A stretch of 64,000 bases of DNA from Aptenodytes patagonicus (GCF_965638725.1 NC_134974.1:2378143-2442142); one strand, 5' to 3'; numbered from the stretch's first letter, positions 36,901 through 47,588 are shown. Translations and numbers: made by a program. The notes: a model not told the origin generated them from the sequence alone.

Positions 36901-37433
36901 CCCCATGGACCCCTCAGTCCCACGGACCCCTCAGCCCCACACTGCCTCACTCCATCCCCACAGACCCCTCAGCCCCACACTGTCTGGCCCCAGCCCCACA
37001 GACCCCTCAGCCCCACACATCCCCTCAAGAACCCCTACTAGTCCTCCGTCCCCACACATCCCTCAGCCCCACAGACCCCTCAGCCCCACACATCCCCTCA
37101 AGAACCCCTACTAGTCCTCCGTCCCCACACATCCCTCAGCCCCACAGACCCCTCAGCCCCACACATCCCCTCAAGAACCCCTACTAGTCCTCCGTCCCCA
37201 CACATCCCTCCGTCCCCACACATCCCTCAGCCCCACAGACCCCTCAGCCCCACACATCCCCTCAAGAACCCCTACTAGTCCTCCGTCCCCACACATCCCT
37301 CAGCCCCACAGACCCCTCAGCCCCACACATCCCCTCAAGAACCCCTACTAGTCCTCCGTCCCCACGCATCCGCCGCCGCTCGGCTCCCTCCCGCCCCGCC
37401 CCCCCGCACCTTCAGCTCCGCCGCCTCCGCCAT
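15955..37433 (-). CDS. PIAS3: PIAS3, SUMO E3 ligase
   Basis: Fourteen minus-strand exons join in phase to 647 residues (human 628): 37410-37433, 31645-32104, 27272-27356, 26611-26661, 24124-24214, 22425-22559, 22125-22230, 21407-21480, 20700-20860, 20144-20280, 19502-19673, 18973-19106, 17070-17107, 15955-16230. Nuclear PIAS3 promotes SUMO transfer from UBC9 and restrains STAT3. Visible domains: SAP at about 11-45 with the LQVLL motif (19-23); PINIT domain with PVNIT at 255-259; SP-RING with C357, H359, C380 and C383; SUMO-interacting motif VEVIDL at 462-467 followed by a serine/acidic run; C-terminus ending DVISLD. All splice sites are GT-AG. Exon 1 codes only eight residues (MAEAAELK). Introns are long for this window; intron 2 holds a large inverted repeat. 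No disabling change was seen. Confidence 0.96.
17774..18495 (-). mobile_element. CR1 LINE, 5'-truncated 3' end (minus)
   Basis: The minus strand encodes about 195 residues typical of the C-terminal part of CR1 ORF2, including [33 protein letters not shown] and [20 protein letters not shown], in one open frame. It ends with the usual CR1 3' sequence (gacctttagaggttccttcc, then a short attct-like tail at 17774). The 5' side fades near 18495, so it is a normal 5'-truncated insertion of about 720 bases. It lies in PIAS3 intron 12 in the sense orientation. It is better preserved than the other CR1 pieces here, hence probably younger. Confidence 0.93.
27127..27182 (+). mobile_element. CR1 3' tail fragment (plus)
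   Basis: A 55-base piece reading ggggacctttaaaggcccct then tccaacccaaacccttctg matches the terminal CR1 segment. It lies in PIAS3 intron 3, about 90 bases beyond the exon 3 donor. Only the tail is recognisable. Confidence 0.7.
30183..31344. repeat. 272-bp near-perfect inverted repeat with 618-bp spacer
   Basis: The left arm (30183-30454) and right arm (31073-31344) are reverse complements over all 272 bases, with no gap and, by my comparison, two mismatches. The spacer (30455-31072) holds about 250 bases of unrecognised sequence and a plus-strand CR1 fragment whose 3' end abuts the right arm. The arms match no family I know. I see no clear target-site duplication outside them. A transcript through this part of PIAS3 intron 2 could fold into a long hairpin. 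It could be a foldback element, an inverted duplication or an assembly artefact. Confidence 0.93.
30705..31072 (+). mobile_element. CR1 LINE 3' fragment (plus), GC-drifted
   Basis: The sequence follows the CR1 3' region: a gggctgttcagcccggagga phrase, gcagggcctgcagcgacagg, ggtgatggttttaagctaaa, then gggttggacggggctctgag and a terminal ggtccctcccaattctac. Many positions differ from the usual CR1 consensus by A/T to G/C change. A 14-base G run interrupts it near 31018. It forms the right part of the inverted-repeat spacer. Confidence 0.8.
31461..31594 (-). mobile_element. CR1 3' fragment (minus), GC-drifted
   Basis: The plus strand reads gatcatcgggtccaaccgtc, then aacccaacaccgccgtgccg and gtcttttaaatattccgggg, which is the complement of a very common bird CR1 3' end. 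Differences from the familiar consensus are mostly A/T to G/C and have created CpGs. It ends about 50 bases from the PIAS3 exon 2 donor. Confidence 0.8.
32105..37409 (-). other. PIAS3: PIAS3 intron 1
   Basis: The 5.3-kb first intron is GC- and CpG-rich with several poly-C/poly-G and poly-A runs. Around 34980-35110 there is a CpG-dense patch with a (CCG)n run that could be regulatory; no exon could be proposed. A large tandem repeat occupies the promoter-proximal kilobase. Nothing else is recognisable. Confidence 0.6.
36380..37372. repeat. CCCCACAGACCCCTCAGC minisatellite in PIAS3 intron 1
   Basis: Basic units of 18 to 20 bases (cagacccctcagccccac) alternate with ctgcctcactccatcccc. Toward the PIAS3 promoter they merge into a longer unit of about 74 to 92 bases marked by caagaacccctactagtcct, seen at about 37026, 37100, 37170, 37262 and 37335. 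The array stops within 40 bases of the exon 1 donor. Diffuse related C-rich sequence extends back to about 36000. Confidence 0.9.
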
Positions 37434-37665
37434 CTTGGGACATGGCAGCCGCCGCGCAGGGACCGAGGCAAACTCCGCGCCCCGCCGCGGCCGCAGGGGG
37501 GGGACGGGGACGGGGGGTGGGGGGGGGGGAGCGGGCAGGGAGCGTCGCGCAACTCCGCGCCCGCCGCGCAGCCGCAGCGCCAACGCCCACCCCGCTGCGC
37601 CCCGCCCCGCTCCCCTTCGCCCCGCCCCCGGGACGGGATGGGAGGGGCCCGCGCCGAGGGGTAAC
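37434..37665 (-). promoter_or_regulatory. PIAS3: PIAS3 CpG-island promoter
   Basis: About 230 CpG-dense, TATA-less bases lie upstream of the PIAS3 start codon, wedged between two minisatellites. The start codon overlaps AAGATGGCGGAGG (37425-37437), a YY1-like element identical to the one at the RNF115 start. GC boxes are frequent. The transcription start is not fixed. Confidence 0.6.
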
Positions 37666-37671
37666 GGGTGC

Positions 37672-38530
37672 GGTGTGGGGCGGGTGATGTATGGGGCGGG
37701 TGACGTATGGGGCGGGTGATGATGTATGGGCGGGTGACGTATGGGGCTGCTCTGTGGGCGGGTGATGTGATATATGGGGCGGGTGACGTATGGGGCTGCT
37801 CTGTGGGGCGGGTGATGTGATGTATGGGGCGGGTGACGTATGGGGCGGGTGATGATGTTATGGGGCGGGTGACGTATGGGGCTGCTCTGTGGGGCGGGTG
37901 ATGTGATGTATGGGGCGGGTGACGTATGGGGCGGGTGATGATGTATGGGGCGGGTGACGTATGGGGCTGCTCTGTGGGGCGGGTGATGTGATGTGTGGGG
38001 CAGGTGATGTATGGGGCTGCTATATGGGGCAGGTGATGTATGGGGCAGGTGATGTATGGGCGGGTGATGTATGGGGCTGGTGCGGTGTGGGGCTGGTGAT
38101 GTATGGGGCTGCTCTATGGGGCGGGTGATGTATGGGGCAGGTGATGTATGGGGCTGCTCTATGGGGCGGGTGATGTATGGGGCTGGTGCGGTGTGGGGCT
38201 GGTGATGTATGGGGCTGCTCTATGGGGCGGGTGATGTATGGGGCAGGTGATGTATGGGGCTGCTCTATGGGGCGGGTGATGTATGGGGCTGGTGCGGTGT
38301 GGGGCTGGTGATGTATGGGGCTGCTCTATGGGGCGGGTGATGTATGGGGCAGGTGATGTATGGGGCTGCTCTATGGGGTGGGTGATGTATGGGGCTGGTG
38401 CGGTGTGGGGCTGGTGATGTATGGGGCTGCTCTAGGGGCGGGTGATGTATGGGGCTGGTGTGGTGTGGGGCTGGTGATGTATGGGGCTGCTCTATGGAGC
38501 AGGTGATGTATGGGGCTGCTCTGTGGGGCT
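37672..38530. repeat. GATGTATGGGGC minisatellite with 106-bp higher-order unit
   Basis: Short units (gggcgggtgatgtatggggc, tggggctgctctatgggg) fill the gap between the PIAS3 promoter and the ANKRD35 3' end. From about 38070 a higher-order unit marked by ggggctggtgcggtgtgggg recurs near 38073, 38178, 38285 and 38391, a period of about 106 bases. Confidence 0.9.
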
Positions 38531-38846
38531 GGTGCTCTGTGGGGCCCGGTCCCGTGCGGGGCCCGGCCCCGGCCCGCGGTCTGCCCAGCACCGCTACCTC
38601 GTCCTGGCCCGGGACACGGGGACGGACCGGGGCCCACGGCGGGTGCTGTGAGCCCTCCCGCAGCGTCACCCCCCCACACCCCCCCCCCCCCCACCAACCC
38701 CCAAACCAGCCCCCCCCCCCCCCCGGGTACCCCGATGGGGCGAGACCCTCCAGCTGGGCCCCCCCCACCTCCACCCTCCCCGCGGCCGAATCTGCCCGCA
38801 CCCGGACGCAGACGGGGACACGGGGTGGGGACACGCAGCTTCCCAG

Positions 38847-38852
38847 TTTAAT
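38847..38852 (-). terminator. ANKRD35: ANKRD35 polyadenylation signal ATTAAA (minus)
   Basis: ATTAAA on the minus strand lies about 55 bases after the ANKRD35 stop codon. It is the commonest variant of the canonical hexamer and fits a short 3' UTR. Confidence 0.7.
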
Positions 38853-38906
38853 GGCTTTGGGGGGGGGGGGGGCGGGGGGCGACGGGACCGGCACCGAGCC
38901 TGCCCC

Positions 38907-41900
38907 TCACTCTTCCGTCCGCAGGATCCGCAGCAGCATGGCGTGGACCCCCTCGTCCATGAACCCCTGCGGGGAGGAGAGCTTCGCTGTGGGGCCGGAT
39001 CCGGCCTCCCAAGGGGGGGGGGGGGGGGGGGGCAGAATTCGGTGCCGGGCTCCCCAGTTTGCGTTTTCCGGCATCGCGGCCAAAAACTGTCACCCCCCCC
39101 CCCGAAGCGAGGGGGGGGGGGGACGACGACGACGGGGACGGGGGTCCCACCTGGGCGGCGTTGAGCAGGTGGGTCCTGTAGACGGCCACGATGTCCCGGT
39201 GGTTTTCTGCTGGACCTGGGGAGGAGAAGAGGGGGGTGGGGGTGACAAAGAGGGGGGGCGAGGTGGCAGGGGGTGACGCCGGGTGCTGGCACCCACCTCC
39301 AGCTGGAGCTGGAGCCGGGCGCTCTGGCCGCGGAGCCCAGCACCTCCGCCGACAGCTTCTCTGTCTCCTCCAGCAGCTTCTTCATCTGGGGTCGGGTACC
39401 GGGCGGGGGGAAAGTTGGGGTGCTGGCGGGGACCGGCCGGTCCCCGTCGCACCCCGGGGTTGTCCCTTTTGCTGCCTTTCTGCCCGTGTGTCGTCCCGTG
39501 TGTCCCGTGTCCCCCCCCGCCCCCCGAGCTGGCTGGAAGATGGACTCGGGTGGAGAAGAAGCTCCCGGTCACCCCAGAGGTCCCCGGGCAGGTCCCCGGC
39601 CCCCCCAAACCCCTCTGCCCCTGGGGGTGTCGGGCTGGTGAAATGCAGGGGTGAGGGGCAGTGGGGGGAGAGAGGGATGGGAGGGGGACGGGATGGGGAC
39701 AGCGATGGGGAGGGGATGGGGATGGGAAGGGGACGGGGAAGGGGACGGGAAGGTGACGGCAATGGGGACAGCGATGGGAAGGGGACGGGGAAGGGGACGG
39801 GAAGGTGACAGGGATAGCGATGGGAGGGGGATGGGGAAGGGGATGGGAAGGTGACGGGGACAGCGATGGGAAGGGGACGGCGATGGGGACAGCGATGGGA
39901 AGGTGACAGGGACAGCGATGGGAAGGCGACGGCGATGGAAGGCGACGGGAGGGGGACAGCGATGGAAGGGGATGGGAAGGTGACGGGGACAGCGATGGGA
40001 AGGTGACGGCGATGGGGACAGCGATGGAAGGCGACGGGAGGGGGACAGCGATGGGAAGGGGATGGGAAGGTGACGGGGACAGCGATGGGAAGGGGACGGC
40101 GATGGGGACAGCGATGGGAAGGGGATGGGGAAGGGGATGGGAAGGTGACGGGGACAGCGATGGGAAGGGGACAGGAAGGTGACGGGGACAGTGATGGGAA
40201 GGGGACGGCGATGGGGACAGCGATGGGAAGGTGACAGGGACAGCGATGGGAAGGCGACGGCGATGGGAAGGCGACGGGAGGGGGACAGCGATGGGAAGGG
40301 GATGGGAAGGTGACGGGGACAGCGATGGGAAGGTGACGGCGATGGGGACAGCGATGGGAAGGAGACGGGAAGGTGATGGGGACAGCGATGGGAAGGGGAT
40401 GGGAAGGTGACGGCGATGGGGACAGCGATGGGAAGGGAGCATCGACAGGGTGATGGGGGTGAGGGGGGATGACGGCGATGGGAAGGGGTCCCCGTCCCTG
40501 CCGGCCCGCGTCCCAGGCCAGCCCGGCCCTTACCTTCCCCTCCTTGTCCCGGCAGGCCCTGGAGAGCTCGCCCGCCCTCGCCCGCAGGCTCCCCACGCTC
40601 CGCTCCAGCCCCTCCGCCTTCTCCCGCAGCTCCCGCGCCTCCCGCTCCCGCTCGGCCGCCCGGGCCACCGCCGCCTCCTTCGCCCGCCTCTCCTCCTCCG
40701 CCGCCGCCCGCCAGCGCTCGGCCTCGGACCCCGGCCGCTCCCCGGGGAGCTCCCGGCTGCGCGGGGCGGCGGCGGTGCCGGCGAGCCGCTCCAGCAGCCG
40801 CGGCACGCGGGGACCCGGCGCCGTCCCCAGCTCCTCGCCCAGCTCGCCCGGCGCATCCTCCAGCTCACCCGGCAGCCCGTCCCCGTCCCCGTCCCCCTCC
40901 ATCTCCGCGACGAGTTGCAAGGCCTCGTGCTGGGACCTCACCAGCCCGTCCAGCTTGCGGTGCAGCTCCCGCAGGACGCCGGCGTCGCCGGCGTCGCCGG
41001 CTGCCTCCCGCGCCCTCTCGCCCACCCCGTCCCGCAGGGCCGCCAGCTCCTGCCGCTGCCCCGCCAGCTTCCGCCGCAGCCTCGATGCCTCCTCCCGCTC
41101 GGCCGCCGGCGCCCGGCCCGGGGCAACCGCTCCGGCACCTTCCGCCGCCGGTTCGGCGCCGGGGTCCTGCTCCCGCAGCCCCCGCAGCTCCTCCCGCAGC
41201 CGCTCCCGCTCCCGCCCCAGCCGGGCCAGCTCCCCCAGGAGCATCCCGTTGCTCTCCTTGAGCTCCAGCATCTCCTTCTCCAAGCTCCCGCCCTCCCTCG
41301 GCGGCTCCCCTTGGCTCTTCCCGCCCGCGGCCGGCTCCGTGCCGTTCACCGGGCACCGGCAAGGTGCCGTCCCGGCGAGCGGCCGCGCCGGCTCCCGCTG
41401 GAGGTTTTCCAGGAGGACGCGGGATCCCTCGAGCATCTTGGCGTGGGTCTCGTCGGCGCGGCTCAGCGCCTGCTCCAGCCCCACCGCCATCTTCTCCCAA
41501 GCCGCCAGGCTTTTCCGGACGGCGTCCGCCGACACCACCTCGTAGTGCAGTTTGCTCCGCAGGGCTTCCTCCACCTCCTTCCGCAGCCCCTTGCTGCGGG
41601 CGAAGGCGCTCGCCTTCGCCGCCCGCATTTTGGCACACTCGTCCCCCAGCCAGGTCAGGAACGGGGCCAGCGCCGGCGCGCCGCCGGCGCCGTCGAGCTG
41701 GGCCGCGGCTGGGCGTCCTCCGTCCCCCTCTTCCTCGGCCGTCGTCCTCCTCCTCAGCTCCCCCACGTGCTGGGCCAGCAGGGCCAGGCAGGCGCCGTCC
41801 TCGTCCTCCGTCCCGTCCCCGGCTTCGCAGCCGGGCAGGAGCCGCGCCAGCTCCCGCACCCGCTGCCGGATGCCGGCGGCGGCGGCCGCCAGCCGCTGGC

Positions 41901-44900
41901 ATTCCCGCGTCTTCCTCGCCAGCCGCTCCTGCAGCCGCCGCACCCGCCGGGCGTCGCACCCGTCCTGCTGCTCTTCGTCCTCCTCCTCCTCCTCCTCGCT
42001 GTCGCTGCCCAGCATCCCCTCTCCCCGGCTTCCCACCTGCGGCGCGGGGTCCCCGGCGCAGCCGGCGCCGTTCTCTGCCGGGAGGAAAAGAAACGATCCC
42101 CTTTTTCCCTTTTTTCCCCTTTTTTCCCCTAAAATAAGCAGCCGGGCGAGGCCGGACGGGTGACGGGGGCGACGGCGGGTGGGGGCTCACCTCTCCCCCT
42201 GCCGCGGGCACCGCGCAGGAGCCGCCGGAGCGCGTGGCTGGGGGTCTGCTCGGCGTAGCGCCGGTGGTCCTCGTCCCCCAGGGCCGCCCCGTGGCTCAGC
42301 AGCAGCTCGGCCGACTCCAGGCTGCCGTGCTCGCAGGCCAGCATCAGGGCGGTCCTGCGGGAGCGGCGGCACGGTGGCACAGTGGCACAGTGCCTGATGG
42401 CATGGTGACACGGTGGCACGGTGGCACGATGGCACGGTGGCACAGTGCATGATGGCACGGTGACATGGTGGCACGGTGGCACGATGGCACAGTGCATGAT
42501 GGCATGGTGACATGGTGGCACAGTGGCACGGTGGCACGGTGGCACGGTGGCACAGTGACATGGTGGCACAGTGGCATGGCAGCATGGTGGCATGGTGGCA
42601 CAGTGGCACAGTGGCATGATAGCACAGTGGCTTGATGGCACGGTGGCAGGGTGGCACAATGGCACGGTGGCACAGTGGCATGGTGGCACAGTGGCATGAT
42701 AGCACAGTGGCTTGATGGCACGGTGGCACAGTTGCATGGTGGCACGGTGCATGACAGCATGGTGGCATGGTGGCATGGTGGCACAATGGCACGGTGGCAC
42801 AGTGACATGGTGGCACGGTGCATGACGGCATGGTGGCATGGTGGCATGGTGGCACGGTGGCACAGTGACATGGTGGCATGGTGCATGACGGCATGGTGGC
42901 ATGGTGGCATGGTGGCACGGTGGCACAGTGACATGGTGGCATGGTGCATGACGGCATGGTGGCATGGTGGCATGGTGGCACAATGGCATGGTGGCACGGT
43001 GACATGGTGGCACAGTGGCACAGTGGCACAATAGCACAGTGGCTTGATGGCACGGTGGCAGGGTGGCACAGTGACATGGTGGCACGGTGGCACGGGTCCG
43101 TCCCCCCCCCCCTCCCCGGGGACGGCTCCCCACAGCGGTGGCTCTCCGTGGACACCCGGGTCCCTTGGGGACAGGGGACAGCACCGGAGCTGTCGTTGCA
43201 CGGGGCATCTCCAGGGTCCCCATGGAGCAGAGCCGTCGAGCCATCACCCCGGGCACGGGGGCAGAGCAGAGAGCCCCCCCCCCCCCCCCCGGCCCCCAAA
43301 CCTCCCCCAAATTGTCCTACCAGTGTCCCCCCTGTCCCCGCGGCCACTCGCCTCTTGTCCTTGTCGGCCAGGTTGGGGTCGGCCCCTCTCCGCAGGAGCT
43401 GGGCGCAGATGGCAGCGTGGTTCCCCCGCGCCGCCAGCATCAGGGGGGTCTGTCCGTGCTGGGGGGGGGGGGACGGGACACACGGGGACAGACACGACGC
43501 GGAGGCGCCCGTCAGCCCCCGCCATCCCCGGTCACCCCCTGCCACCCCGCCCCGGTCCCCACTCACGGCATCGGTGACGTCCAGGAGGGCCTCGTGGTCG
43601 CAGAGCAGCAGCACGCTGGAGGCGCAGCCCGAGGAGGCTGCAGGGGTTGGGGGGGGGGGGTCCGCATCAGTGGGGGGGGCTGGCTGTCTTTTGGGGGGGG
43701 GGCTGATGGGTCCCCCCCATAAGAGCCTTCAGTGCCCCCCCGGGCTGATCCCAGCCTGGTCTGGGGGTCCCCGGCACTCACCCGCCCAGTGCAGGGGGGT
43801 TCGGTTCTGCCCGTCCACGTGGCCCTCGTTGGCACCGTACTGGGGGGGGGGGACACACGGGACACAGCGGGCATGGACCCCATGGACCCTCCCCGAGCTG
43901 GGGACGGGACCCGGCGTCCTGCCCTGCCCCTCCCCAACCCCGTTCCCGTCCTCGTCCTCACCCCCGTCCTTGTCTCCATCCTTACCCCTCTCCCCATCCC
44001 CAGCTCCATCCTCATCCTCCCCTGCATCTCCATCCCCGCCCCCCTCCTTGTCCCCGTCCCCATCCCCGTCCTTGTCCCCATCCTTCTCCCTCTCCCCATC
44101 CCTCTCCCCATCCCTATCTCCATCCTCATCCTCCCCTGCATCTCCATCCCTGCCCCTGTCCTTGTCCCCGTCCTCATCCCTCTCCCCATCCCTATCCCCA
44201 TCATCCCTATCCCCATCCCCAGCTCCATCCTCATCCTCCTCTGCATCTCCATCCCCATCCCCTGTCCTTGTCCCCATCCCCATCCTTGTCTCCATCCCTG
44301 TCCTTGTCCCTCTCCTCATCCCTCTCCCCATCCCCAGCTCCATCCTCATCCTCCTCTGCATCTCCATCCCCATCCCCGTCCTTGTCCCTCTCCCCAACCC
44401 TATCCCCATCCTCCCCCCTCTGCATCTCCAGCTCCATCCCATCCCCATCCCTGCCCTTGTCCCCATCCCCACCTCGTCCCCATCCCCGTCCCCATCCCCA
44501 CCCCATCCCTGTCCCATCCCCATCCCCATCCCGTCCCCATCCCCACCTTGTCCCCATCCCCATCCCCACCCCATCCCCGTCCCTGTCCCCGTCCCCACCC
44601 TGTCCCCGTCCCCATCCCGTCCCCAGCTTCATCCCCACCCCATCCCCGTCCCCATCCCCACCCCATCCCCGTCCCTGTCCCCATCCCTGTCCCTGTCCCC
44701 GTCCCTGTCCCCAGCCCCGTCCCGTACCCGCAGCAGGACCTTGACGCACTGGGGCTGGCAGGCGATGGTGGCCAGATGCAGAGCGGTGCTGCCTGCGAGA
44801 GACCAGCGGGCTGGGCGCCGGCAGCCGAGGGGGACACGGGGGACGCCGGGGACACGGCCAGCGGGGAAACCCCCCCCCGCACCCCCCAGGGGACGTCTCG

Positions 44901-46792
44901 CCTTGGGGACAACCCGCCCCGGCGTGGTGGGACAGGGTGCTGCCCCGGGGCTCGGTGCCTTGGGGCGCGGGTCCGGGGTACGCTCAGCCCTTTGCCATCA
45001 CCCGGGGGGGGGACGACGACGACGCAGGGACCGGACCCCGTCCCGGCTCGGCCCTGGCCCTGCCAGGAGGCGTCCCCACCGCTGTCCCCCGCTTACCGTC
45101 ATCGTTCTTCTCGTTAACGGGGGCCCCGTGGGCCAGCAGCAGCGTCAGGCACTCGGTGAGACCCTTGGACGCGGCCAGGTGGAAGCTGGGGGAGGGCGAG
45201 AGGGTGGCTGCCACCGAGGTCCCCGTCCACCGCCCCGGGGACCCCCCCCCAGTGTGTGTGTGTGTGTCCCCCCCGCCCCGGGGCCGACGTACGCGGATTG
45301 CCCCACGGCGTTGAGCTTGGCGGGCCGGGCCGTCTTGCGGCAGGCGAGGGCGGACACCCTGCCCACGTCGCCCTTCTCCACCGCTTCCAAAAGCTTCTGG
45401 TCCTGCTTGTTCCAGCTCTCGACCTGGGGGGGGGGGGGTGTGGGGGTGTGGGGGTGCAGGGGGTGGCGAGCGGCTCTGGGGAGAGGGGACCCCCACCCTG
45501 CCCCACCGGCTGGCGAGGGGAAACTGAGGCACGGCTTCTCCAGGCGGAAGGGCCGTGGCAGAGGCAGAGCTTCGGGGCTGACCCCTCTTTCGGGACACGT
45601 GTCGTCCGTGTCTGTGTGTCGTCCCCCCCCCCCAATTGTCTCCCTCTGCAGCGGCGCGGAGCCGTGCCTCAGTTTCCCCGCTTGTTGGGGGGCTCCATCA
45701 GGGATGGGGTGCCGGGGACCCCGCGTCCCCGCGGAGCCCGGCCCTGGGCGCCGGCCGGGGAAGGCGAGGCGAGGCAGGCGAGCGTGTCCCTGCCTGCGCC
45801 TGCCCGGCTGGTTTGTCGGGCTGCCGCCGCGCCGTGCCGGGCTCTACCGCGGTGCGGGGCGTGGGTGGGCATCGGGGCCGAGCACCGGGACCGGGGGCCC
45901 AGGCCGGGCACGGCGACCCGCAGCGGGGCCGGGGTTGGGGCTGGGGCCAGGATCGGGCGGAGAATCGGGGCGTCGGGGCTGGGATCGGGGCTGGGATCGG
46001 GGCTGGGATCGGGGTTGGGATCGGGGCTGGGATCGGGCTGGGATCAGGGTTGGGATCGGGGCTGGGATCGGGGCTGGGATCGGGGCTGGGATCAGGGTTG
46101 GGATCGGGGTTGCAGCCGGCGTCGGGGCTGGGATCGGGGCTGGGATCAGGGCTGGGACTGGGGCTGGGATCGGGGCTGGGATCGGGGCTGGGATTGGGGC
46201 TGGGATCGGGGTTAGGATTGGGGTTGGGATTGGGGCTGGGATTGCAGCCGGCATCGGGGCTGGGATCGGGGCTGGGATCGGGGTTGGGATCGGGGTTGCA
46301 GCCGGCGTCGGGGCTGGGATCGGGGTTGGGATCGGGGCTGGGATTGGGGCTGGGATTGGGGCTGGGATGGGATTGCAGCCGGCGTCGGGGCTGGGATCAG
46401 GGCGGAGAATCGGGGCATTGGGGCTGGGATCGGGGTTAGGATTGGGATTGCAGCCGGTGTCAGGGCTGGGATCGGGGTCGCAGCCGGCGTCGGGGCAGGA
46501 TGGGCGCTGAGCACCGCGGCTGGCTGCGGTTCAGGACCGGCGGGCACGTGGGGCCAGCTGGCAGCAGCGGGGCCGGAGCATCCCCTCACCCCAAATGTGG
46601 TTGCAGCCCCCCACCCCCCGGGGCAGCACCCATGGGTGCTTGCAGGGCACCGAGGCTGGGGTGTTACCCCCACCCACAGGGGGTGGGGAGGGAGTCCCCA
46701 ACCCTGGGACAGGCTGGGGGGTGTCCCCCCCCCGGGGGGGGCACGGGACTCACCACCACCTGTGAGCTGGAGCAGGAGAACATCCGCTTCAT
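38907..46792 (-). CDS. ANKRD35: ANKRD35, ankyrin-repeat/coiled-coil protein; two apparent 1-base deletions
   Basis: Twelve minus-strand exons: 46754-46792, 45293-45423, 44728-44792, 43782-43839, 43567-43637, 43352-43458 and 42191-42354 carry the N-terminus and ankyrin repeats with 45097-45185; 40534-42074 encodes a long coiled coil (about residues 242-755); 39297-39385, 39151-39215 and 38907-38966 encode the C-terminus. The start [13 protein letters not shown], at least five ankyrin repeats (for example [20 protein letters not shown]) and the end [19 protein letters not shown] match ANKRD35, a poorly characterised protein noted in skin. Exon 39297-39385 shifts frame after EVLG near 39335, where conserved [13 protein letters not shown] resumes in another frame; exon 39151-39215 shifts again near 39205, before [17 protein letters not shown]. 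Each fits one base lost from a homopolymer. Without the losses it would be about 826 residues (human 1001). Intron 7 uses a GC donor. Confidence 0.9.
39660..40445. repeat. GACAGCGATGGGAAGGGGAC minisatellite in ANKRD35 intron 9
   Basis: Units of 18 to 30 bases built from ggacagcgatgggaagg, gacggcgatgg and ggatgggaaggtgac repeat about 30 times, with higher-order similarity between blocks. They fill most of the intron between the large coiled-coil exon and the next one. Confidence 0.9.
42365..43100. repeat. GGTGGCACGGTGGCATGGTG minisatellite in ANKRD35 intron 7
   Basis: Basic 9 to 10 base units (gtggcacgg, gtggcatgg, cagtggcac) repeat about 75 times. A longer unit marked by gtgcatgacggcatggtggc recurs near 42750, 42820, 42885 and 42946 at about 65 bases. 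It spans nearly the whole intron that has the GC donor. Confidence 0.9.
43960..44725. repeat. TCCCCATCCCCATCC minisatellite in ANKRD35 intron 4
   Basis: Hexamer-based units (tccccatccctgtccc) repeat through the intron. An embedded longer unit carries ccagctccatcctcatcctc and ctgcatctccatcccc and recurs every 100 to 125 bases in the first half. The array ends at the exon 4 donor. Confidence 0.9.
45925..46498. repeat. GGGGCTGGGATC minisatellite in ANKRD35 intron 1
   Basis: About 45 copies of a 12-base unit (gggctgggatcg, with gggttgggat variants) are interrupted at irregular spacing by ttgcagccggcgtcgg. It fills the 5' half of the first intron. Confidence 0.9.
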
Positions 46793-47575
46793 GGCGGCCG
46801 AGGTGGGGTGGTGGTGGGGGGGTGCTCCCCGGGACCCCCTCCCCGCCGCCGGGCCGGGGTGGGTGCGGGTGCCGCGAGCGTCGGAGGCGTGTGGGTGCGG
46901 GTGCCTCGGCTGCGCGTCCTCCGCCCCGTCGCCTCCCCACGCCCAGCCCGGGCTTGTCCCGTCACCTCCCCGGGGACCTCCCGCTCGCCATCTTCCCCGT
47001 GAGAGCCGGGAAAACCCTCCCCCCCCCCCCCCCCCCAACCCCGGGCACCCCAGCCGCGGGCGCCCATCGCCCCGGCGTCAGGCACCGTGCGAAGAGCAGC
47101 CTGCTGAGAACGGACGCGCTCGGCTCACCCCGAGGGGACAAGGTAGGGACAGGCGGGGGATGTGGGACAGGATGGGGGGGGGGGGAACAGACACCCGCCA
47201 CCGCTCTCCCATGGCGGGGCGGGGGGGACACGACACCGATGGACGCAGGTGTGGGCTCGAGTCCTGACACACTCGCTGGCACAGCCGAGACCCCACACGC
47301 TCAGTGTGTGGCTGAGACCCCACACGCTTGGCGCGTGGCTGAGACCCCCAGGCTGAGACCCCCAGGCACTCGGTGTGTGGCTGAGACCCCACGCGCTCAG
47401 TGCATGGCTGAGACCCCCAGGCGCTCGGTGCATGCCACGGCCGCAGCACCCCCACCCTCCCGTTTCGTCTCCCCGCCGTCCCCACCCTGGGGGTCTGGAT
47501 CCGGCCCTGCCTGCCGCCCGTGCCCCCCCCCCCCTCCCCCTGCCCCCCCCAGCCGCCCACCGGCGCCGTTTGGGT
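46793..47575 (-). other. ANKRD35/ARHGEF2 intergenic region
   Basis: Fewer than 800 bases separate the ARHGEF2 3' end from the ANKRD35 start codon, on the same strand, so this must hold the ANKRD35 promoter. It is GC-rich and TATA-less by eye. A short tandem repeat lies at 47265-47440. No gene is visible. Confidence 0.55.
47265..47440. repeat. Short minisatellite GGCTGAGACCCCCAGGC
   Basis: About seven copies of a unit close to tggctgagaccccacacgct with variable 3' parts (cactcggtgtg, gctcagtgca) lie upstream of ANKRD35. Confidence 0.8.
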
Positions 47576-47588
47576 CCAAACTGGTCTT

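Noticed and set aside
42941-46510. A 1189-codon open frame on the plus strand
   Set aside because: It is antisense to ANKRD35 and made mostly of minisatellite translation (proline/serine and glycine/isoleucine repeats). Arrays with few stops give such frames by chance. The real exons on the other strand have splice sites and family sequence.
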